DNA of 29,637 bases. It comes from Lobulomyces angularis. Taxonomy: Eukaryota; Chytridiomycota; Chytridiomycetes; Lobulomycetales; Lobulomycetaceae. Positions 23,822 through 29,637 of this stretch are shown piece after piece; the stretch's first letter is position 1, and each line of letters opens with the position of its first letter. Both the position numbers and the translations under genes were made by a program. The notes beneath the pieces were generated by a model that saw only the letters and a program-made list of their open reading frames with translations, was not told the DNA's origin and made no database searches. The stretch spans positions 1 through 29,637 of the forward strand of contig JADHYX010000275.1 in NCBI GenBank assembly GCA_027604685.1. The letters run 5' to 3'.

Positions 23822-24929
23822 ATGATAAATTTAAATCTAAAAAACTTAGTACTTTTAGTTGTATTTGCAATAAGCGTAGCAGCAATTAATGAGGCATCGA
23901 TAAGAAGAAAAAAGAAAAAAACAATTACTATCAATAAAGTTAAATACGAAAATCGAAATGATACAGTAGAACCAGAATTTGTGGATGATATTAATGAAAA
24001 TTTTAATGCTGCTGCTACTTTTATTAGAAATAACGAAAACCTGAATCTGGATGACGATACGCTGTTGAAGTTGTATGCTCTTTATAAGCAGGCAACTGTT
24101 GGAATCTGTAACATTTCCAAACCTAGTTTATTAAACTTTACTGAATCTGCAAAAGTACAGATACAAAAAAAGAGATTGAATTATCAGAAAAAAAAAAAAT
24201 GTTTCTTTTTTTATTTTTCTTTTATTTTAATTTAATTTTTTTTTATGCACGAAGTGGGAAGCATGGAGTGCATTAAAAAATTTAAAAACATTGGATGCAA
24301 AATTATATTACATAGAGTTAGTGGAAAATGTTACAAGGTGGAAGCAAGATTTAGATGTTTTTGAAGAAAACTCTACTGAAAAAAATTTAAAACCTAAAGG
24401 TATGGTTTATGTCAGCACTATGTTTAAAGAAAAAGATTTGGTTAACGTTGAATCGTAATTTTTAAAAAAAAACTATATATGTATACATATTAACGTAGAA
24501 AATTTTTTTCATTGGAATTTAGCAAAACAATTTTTGATTTTTGTAAAAATAACGATTTGGAAAAATTGGATAACCATATAAAACAGTTTCCAGAGGAAAT
24601 AAATATTTTGGATGAAGAAGGAATGTCAATATTACACTGGGCAAGTGACCGAGGAAATTTTCGCATTGTAAAGTTTATATGTGAAAATGATAATTTCAAA
24701 TTGTTGAATGCACAAGATAATTTAGGCCAAACAGCGCTTCACTTATGTAAATAATAAATATAATTATCTTTTTCTCTGCATTTTATTTTTTTTTTTTCAA
24801 GATTGTTGATATTTATATTATTTAGGTGTTATTTCCGAACAAAATGAAGTTGTTGAATATCTTAAAAGAATTGGTGCAGATCAGTCTATAAAAGATCATG
24901 ACAATAATACCATCAATGACTATATGTAA
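23822..24929 (+). CDS. Membrane-anchored acyl-CoA-binding protein with ankyrin repeats (ACBD6-like)
   Basis: Binds long-chain acyl-CoA and probably presents it to partners through ankyrin repeats. Four exons (23822-24154, 24255-24454, 24523-24746, 24826-24929) give 286 aa, near human ACBD6 (282). Residues 8-22 form a hydrophobic segment (LVLLVVFAISVAA) followed by RRKKKK at 28-33; by the positive-inside rule this is a signal anchor with the rest cytosolic, as in plant ACBP1/2. The ACBP domain spans about 54-155: FNAAATFIRNN, LLKLYALYKQATVG, then SLLNF, then SAK joined across the first intron to WEAWSALKNL, and YIELVENV. Ankyrin repeats follow at about 180-280: GMSILHWASDRGN, NAQDNLGQTALHLC, VVEYLKRIGADQSIKD. 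Animal ACBD6 lacks the anchor. Intron 1 (100 nt) is longer than most here. Confidence 0.9.
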
Positions 24930-25177
24930 AAAAAAAATTAAAAATCTAGAAAACTTAAAAAAAAAAGAAAAATTTAATATGTCCTTTTTTTTTAACTCTC
25001 TCTATAAATTTTTGGAAAAGTGGATTGTAAGCATATTTTATTTCTTTTTTTAATATATATAAATTTTACAATATAAAATAAATAAATAAAAAAAAAAAAA
25101 AAAAAATTTATGATTGGTTTAATAAAAAAAAAAAACCCAACGATTAACTTCATTTTTGTTTTCTTAAAAAACAAGAA
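24930..25177. other. Tandem spacer, plus strand genes
   Basis: About 250 bases of A/T runs between the ACBD6-like stop and the start of the 4TM gene. No feature seen beyond homopolymers. Confidence 0.5.
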
Positions 25178-26975
25178 ATGAACAATAGCAACCAAAATAC
25201 ATATCCCAATTACTATATAAAAGTGCAGAGCGAGATAGGAGTAATAAACACAACAATATCAATAGCATGGAAACTAATCTTTTTACTTTTTAGTTTTTTT
25301 CAATATCAATTATTTAAAAAAAATTGGAAAAATAGTAAATGGTAACTAAAAAAAAAGAATAGTAAGAAAAAAAAATTAAATAAAATAGGATTACAAATTT
25401 AAATACTAAGGAAAAGATAACTGTTTCCTGTACAATAGCTTTTATCAATGTTGGAGCAACACCTCTTATATATTTAAAAATTTTATACAGGAATAAAAAT
25501 CTAAGAAAATTTTTATTTCTACCCGTCTCTTTAATAATATTGACATTTATAACACTACATGTTGGCAGTATGTTGACTTTAAAATCAGGCAAGAAAAAAA
25601 AAAAAAAAAGAAAATAATCTCAAACATTTTATATTTTTTATAGTTAGCTCGTTCAACAGTACAAAGATTATTATATCAAGTATAGATTCAGTTTCTAACG
25701 GAAAAGATTTTTATTCATCAATCAAAAGGGACTCTGATAAATTTTTTGTCGATGATGAAAAAAGGGCAATATTGGCAAATGGTGAACCTGCCAATTATTT
25801 ATCTGTTACAAATTCTGGATTTTTGGTATGGAAAATGAAAACTAGAATGATTAAAATAAAAAATTAAAAATAGGTTCCTAGTTCATTACTGGCAGAAGGA
25901 ACCTATAATCAAACCGTACTCGGAGTAGGATTTGTACCAACATGTCGGAGTCATAAAACTACTGGTTACATTACTATAAATGAGACTGGAATGGAGATTT
26001 TAAAAGGTTTCACCTTTCCTGATTCAGGATACACCATCATGCCTGCATCTGTGCATTCCAATTCCTTTGTTTATCCAAAACTTACTGGTGTGTTGAATAA
26101 ATAATAATACTTCTTAAATAAAATTTTAAGTTTTTCAACAATCCAGATTGGAAGTAGTAAGCCAAGGATTAAACAGTAACAAATCGCTAATAATAGATGC
26201 ACTGCTGCTGACTTCGTCGGCTAATAAAGACCAAATTAACGACGATTGGTACCCCGAAGGTGAAGCATTAAACAGCAACGAAGACAACAAAATAAATTCA
26301 ATTTGGGCAATATCATGTAAATTTCAATCAGGCATTTTTCAAGTTTCTTTGTATCAAAGTGCAGATGAGTTTTATGCAAATTCCAAAAATAATGCTCTGT
26401 TAGTGGAGAGTGAAATTTTTCATTCAAACAGTATTTCGAAGCATTTTTCTACCATGCCTCTCTCTCACTTGAGCACTGACGACATGCTGAAGATAGACTG
26501 GCTTGATGAAACAGCACTTCCGAACGAGTGGCGGAACAAGGATTATGTAGTTTCTAGAGCAAGTTTCCAAAACTATTTGATGAGGGCTGCTGCGATCTAC
26601 CTGGGTGCAAGTGTAAATCCTGACTTCAAAGAAACATATATAAAGCAAACAGAAGGTCTAAAAACCAAGCAAGAATTTTTTATTGTATTTAGTACATTGG
26701 AAATTATCATTACACCAATAATCCTATGCTTACTGTCACTGCTAGTATTTTTTTCAACTCTTAATAAAAAATTTACCTTGACTGCAACAGAAAAATCATT
26801 GTTGAAGAGAGATCACTTTTTTTTTATGTCCTTAGATAAAGTTTTGGAGCATTTTGGGGATGGGAAACACATCATTGAATTAATTGATTCTAATTCTATT
26901 TCAAAAAACTTAACAGGAAAGCAAATTGGAAGCAATGAAAGTTTAATGGAAGAAGTGAAAGAATATACAAAATAA
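25178..26975 (+). CDS. Orphan membrane protein with large glycosylated loop, about 523 aa
   Basis: Not recognised. Five exons (25178-25341, 25389-25567, 25644-25825, 25874-26091, 26147-26975) close in frame. Hydrophobic helices lie at about residues 24-46 (ISIAWKLIFLLFSFF), 62-82, 92-112 (FLFLPVSLIILTFITLHVG) and near 430-455 (EIIITPIILCLLSLLVFF). Between the third and fourth is a soluble region of about 310 residues with sequons such as NST, NQT and NET, so it is probably lumenal or extracellular. A polar cytosolic tail of about 65 residues follows. The exon 2 donor is ambiguous: GTATGT at 25568 (used here) or GCAAG after 25588, adding seven residues; both keep the frame. The last exon starts within a Val codon and has no ATG at its head, so exons 1-4 are required. 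Confidence 0.75.
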
Positions 26976-27213
26976 AACATAACGAAAAAGTATATTAGAA
27001 ATTTTTTTAAAAGTTTATAAAAATTTTGTTTTGGTTGATAAATTTTTTAATAATAAAATAAAATGTGTGAAATTTTGAAAAAAAAAAAAAAGTAAAAAAA
27101 ATCAAATAGTTATCTATCAATAAAAGAGAAAGGAAATATTAAAAAAAAAAAAAAAAATTGTTTATAAAGTTTTACTAAAAATTCTCACATGTTTGTAATT
27201 TAATATTTTTTTT
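26976..27213. other. Convergent 3' spacer
   Basis: About 240 bases between the stops of the 4TM gene (plus) and the UPF0658 gene (minus). A/T-rich UTR sequence only. Confidence 0.55.
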
Positions 27214-28662
27214 TCAAGTATCAATCGGTTTTCTGCCATGCTCGTCATTGCTTCTATTATCTGTCTCGTCCAAATCCCCTTTATCCCTTAAAACTAAAAG
27301 AATTATAAAAAAAATTATTTATTTATTTTTTTAATTCTTACCATATTGTTTTAATCCTTTACTAAAATTTCTGTAACATATAATTGCTACAAAAAAAGTT
27401 GTACCTACAACTAGCAGTGATAGAACACCTAAAAAAAAAATTGAATTTTTCAATAAAAAAATTAATTATTTTTTACTGAATAAAGTCAAATATAATCTAG
27501 TATCCGAATATTTCATTTGACCTTTGATGGTCCAGATTCTAATCAATTTAAATAAGAAGTAACTCAGACTCATCAAAACACTAAACAAGAACAAATACAT
27601 TATTACTTTATCTTCCCTTCGAACTCTGTTCATTTAATTAAATATAAAAAATAATTAATATATTGTAAACTTACCCATAAACTACTAGGGCTAAAATTAT
27701 GACCAATATAGGAAGCGCACATATAGTTAATGTAAACTCAGGGTCAGTCGGTTCAATTACTAGAACCAAAAATTGAATACCAAACGAAACAATGAAAAAA
27801 GCATCCAATTTTAATAACATTAGAAAGATTTGATAACTTCTATACATAACTTAAAAAAAAAGAATTAGTAAATTTTAGAAAATAGAAAAAAAATTAGTAT
27901 AAAAAAAAAAATTTAATGGAATAAAAACTTAAATAACGATAGTGTTGCTATTAATAGCTCACATTCACACAAAAAAAATAAATCAAAAAATTTTTTCTAA
28001 ATTTACATCGCATATTAGGATCAGCACCAATCTTTTTATAAATTTTCCAACCGAACTCCAAATATAACTTAAAGGCAAAGAATATAAAAACTACTTGAAA
28101 TAAACCGACGACAACTGGTATTAAAATCAGCATTATTCGTAGCGTTAGACTATCTGAATCGGTAATTATATTGTTGCTAAATATATTTCCCATTTGAATA
28201 TTTTGAAATATTGAATAAAATAGTGAGCAAAAATTATAAATTACAAATCCTATAATTTGTATAGTATTTTGATGTGTAACCTAAATTAAAAAAAAGGAAG
28301 TTAATTAAAATTGCAAAACAAACAAAACATGATTAATGCTTAAAATGTAATTGAAAATAAAATAATTTAAATATTTGCTTACAGCATCCCAGCAGAGAAT
28401 TATGGAAAATAACTGGGCTAAAATGAAAATAATTAAATAAACAGGTATGCCTCTATGAGGACCAAATTCGTTGATTGCATTGAAAGATGGATAGTATTTA
28501 ATAAATATTGAAAAAATGACTGATTGAAAACCAATGACAATGATAGCTTCAAACAAAACGGCGTACAGGGTTAATTTCCCGTACTTAAAAGTAGCATATG
28601 ATTAAAAAAAGGTTTTGAATAGAAAAAGAAACCTTTGTCGTAGGAAGTATTTGTTTCGCCAT
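27214..28662 (-). CDS. UPF0658-type Golgi apparatus membrane protein
   Basis: Multi-pass membrane protein of a family I know only from fungi, placed in the Golgi in fission yeast; its molecular role is unknown. Seven exons (28662-28633, 28583-28383, 28280-28007, 27849-27675, 27625-27477, 27428-27342, 27293-27214) give 331 aa. The first exon encodes only MAKQILPTTK. Landmarks: YAVLFEAIIVIGFQSVIF (helix 1), FILAQLFSIILCWDAV, the loop LEFGWKIYKKIGADPNM, then MYRSYQIFLMLLKLDAFF and GIQFLVLVIEP, PEFTLTICALPILVIILALVVYGVRRE, and two further helices ending ICYRNFSKG. The tail is short, polar and acidic. About eight helices in all. The intron after IGADPNM-R is 157 nt; a minor exon inside it was tested and breaks the frame. 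The family call rests on recall of the YQxFLxLLKxD and GVRRE blocks. Confidence 0.8.
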
Positions 28663-28895
28663 TTGAGCAACAGAGGAGAGTACAACAACGATTTAATGAC
28701 GACGTTTTTGTTCAAAAAAATTGAAAATAAAAAGAGGCAACAAACTTTTTTTTTTACAGGATCGTTACACAGATGCATCAAAAATAAAGTTAAACCAGTC
28801 GCGTTAGTTTGAAATTTAATAAAGAAAAGTTGCTGAATGCTGTAAATTAAATGTCATTCCAGCTCAATCCAACTCAATCCTACTATAATTCTTAG

Positions 28896-29355
28896 TGAAT
28901 CCTTCCCAAATTATCCCTCTCGTCTGTTATAAATCCTACGGCTGGTCATTAGAGAATTCGACATTTCCTGATAATGGTGTTGGAATTTGTGGTACAATTG
29001 CAACTACAGATAAAAATAAACCGTTTAAATTTGCAATAATCAATGTAATTTATTTTCAATAAATATAAAGCTCAACTTTACAGCGCTTGGAAATCTAGTG
29101 TGTAACATAGGAAAAGAAAATTATTTTCCCAAAATTTTATGTTTTTTTCATAAACTTTCTTTTTGTTGATACAAAGTAGTGTTAATATGGATAATTTTAA
29201 TGTATTGTTATAGAATTGCTACACATTTCATTATGAAGAGACCACTTAATGTTTGTTCACGAACATTAATTAACTACCCGCCTCCTTCAATATTGGTCAA
29301 TCCTTATAATAAACTTGCATTGATTGCGAGAGAAGGTTGTAAGCAACTAAAATAA
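28896..29355 (+). CDS. Putative 3' exons of an unidentified gene
   Basis: Three short plus-strand exons join in phase: 28896-29044 (NPSQIIPLVCYKSYGWSLEN, then NGVGICGTIATT, KPFKFAIIN), 29111-29175 (IIFPKFYVFFINFLFVDT, membrane-like) and 29214-29355 (MKRPLNVCSRTLINYPPP, then REGCKQLK, TAA). Introns: 66 nt (GTAATT...ATAG) and 38 nt (GTAGTG...ATAG). The upstream acceptor is TTCTTAG at 28895. No start exon was found; the ATG at 28696 is too weakly connected. The composition is clearly less A/T-rich than spacers. The second exon is the weakest. The reverse strand of the first exon also stays open for about 37 codons, so orientation is not certain. Confidence 0.35.
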
Positions 29356-29637
29356 GATACAAGTTTTTAACCCAATTTAAGCAACTAAAGGATATTTAAA
29401 ATATTAAGTTGATGAATTAAATTTTGGTTTCTGCAAAATGGAATATGAACAAAACTGCTGAAAAAGTTTAAGTGATTAATTTTTAACAAAAAAAAATTAA
29501 AAAATTTATAATTATTGATAGAAAACAACCTTTCAAGAAGTATTCTTATTAACTGGACTTACAAAACATGTTGTTTAAAACACATGTTCCTTCTCCATGA
29601 GTCGCAGTTAATAAAAATTAGTTTATATGATATAAAA
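29356..29637. other. Window end, no gene resolved
   Basis: About 280 bases with moderate A/T bias. An 11-base motif AAGCAACTAAA occurs at 29341-29351 and again at 29379-29389. No coding frame with a start or splice support was found. Confidence 0.4.

Noticed and set aside
24992..25592. Minus-strand frames with Phe-rich peptides
   Set aside because: Built largely of translated T-runs; the plus strand carries spliced exons of the 4TM protein here.
26236..26648. Minus-strand frames in the last exon of the 4TM gene
   Set aside because: Shadows of an 829-nt coding exon.
27852..28006. An extra small exon inside the 157-nt UPF0658 intron
   Set aside because: Both possible acceptors lead to stops or break the frame of the following MYRSYQIF exon.
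28615..28812. Plus-strand frame starting near 28615 (ATG at 28696)
   Set aside because: Overlaps the first exon of the UPF0658 gene antisense, and no donor in the right phase links it to the exons at 28896.

Overview
The window is nuclear DNA from a very AT-rich eukaryote. It has long A and T homopolymers, genes cut by many short GT-AG introns (mostly about 40-85 nt, usually with a T-run just before TAG or AAG), compact spacing and one 10-base assembly gap (11727-11736). The gene content points to an opisthokont near the base of Fungi. A UPF0658-type Golgi membrane protein, a family I know only from fungi, lies beside a stathmin-domain (STMND1-like) protein and a PHACTR-like RPEL protein, which are better known from animals and flagellated lineages. 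A mitochondrial bL34 gene argues for ordinary mitochondria. A zoosporic chytrid-, aphelid- or Rozella-like organism fits best. This is inference; no species can be named from the sequence.

Layout. 1-5.8 kb, minus strand: an undetermined small or partial ORF (114-332), a microsomal glutathione S-transferase 3-like MAPEG protein (802-1532, 4 exons) and a SERCA-type Ca2+-ATPase (2044-5797, 12 exons, 1044 aa). 6.2-7.1 kb, plus: an intronless orphan multi-pass (7TM-like) protein. 7.4-8.5 kb, minus: METTL5, the 18S rRNA m6A methyltransferase, in 7 exons including a 17-nt microexon. 9.0-13.4 kb, plus: a 75-aa orphan, the stathmin-domain protein, the PHACTR-like protein and mitochondrial ribosomal protein bL34m. 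13.7-21.2 kb, minus, in a tightly packed series: the SUMO E1 subunit AOS1/SAE1, a 992-aa coiled-coil protein and the spliceosome-associated CTNNBL1. 21.7-23.0 kb, plus: a PAQR/adiponectin-receptor-like protein. 23.8-27.0 kb, plus: an ER-anchored acyl-CoA-binding/ankyrin protein (ACBD6-like) and an orphan 4TM protein with a large glycosylated loop. 27.2-28.7 kb, minus: the UPF0658 Golgi protein.

Between these, three stretches with no ORF of 60 codons still read as spliced genes when short exons are joined by hand. An SH3-like gene lies on the minus strand at 23018-23463, with a one-base frame break in a homopolymer. A three-exon 3' end lies on the minus strand at 21307-21592. A three-exon 3' end lies on the plus strand at 28896-29355. 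The first is the strongest.

The genes form no operon or single pathway. Most are housekeeping: Ca2+ pumping into the ER, SUMO activation, splicing, ribosome modification and mitochondrial translation. There is also a cytoskeletal pair, stathmin-like for tubulin and RPEL/PHACTR-like for actin plus PP1. I reconstructed all exon structures by eye; in each named gene the reading frame closes exactly across all junctions, except where I state an ambiguity.
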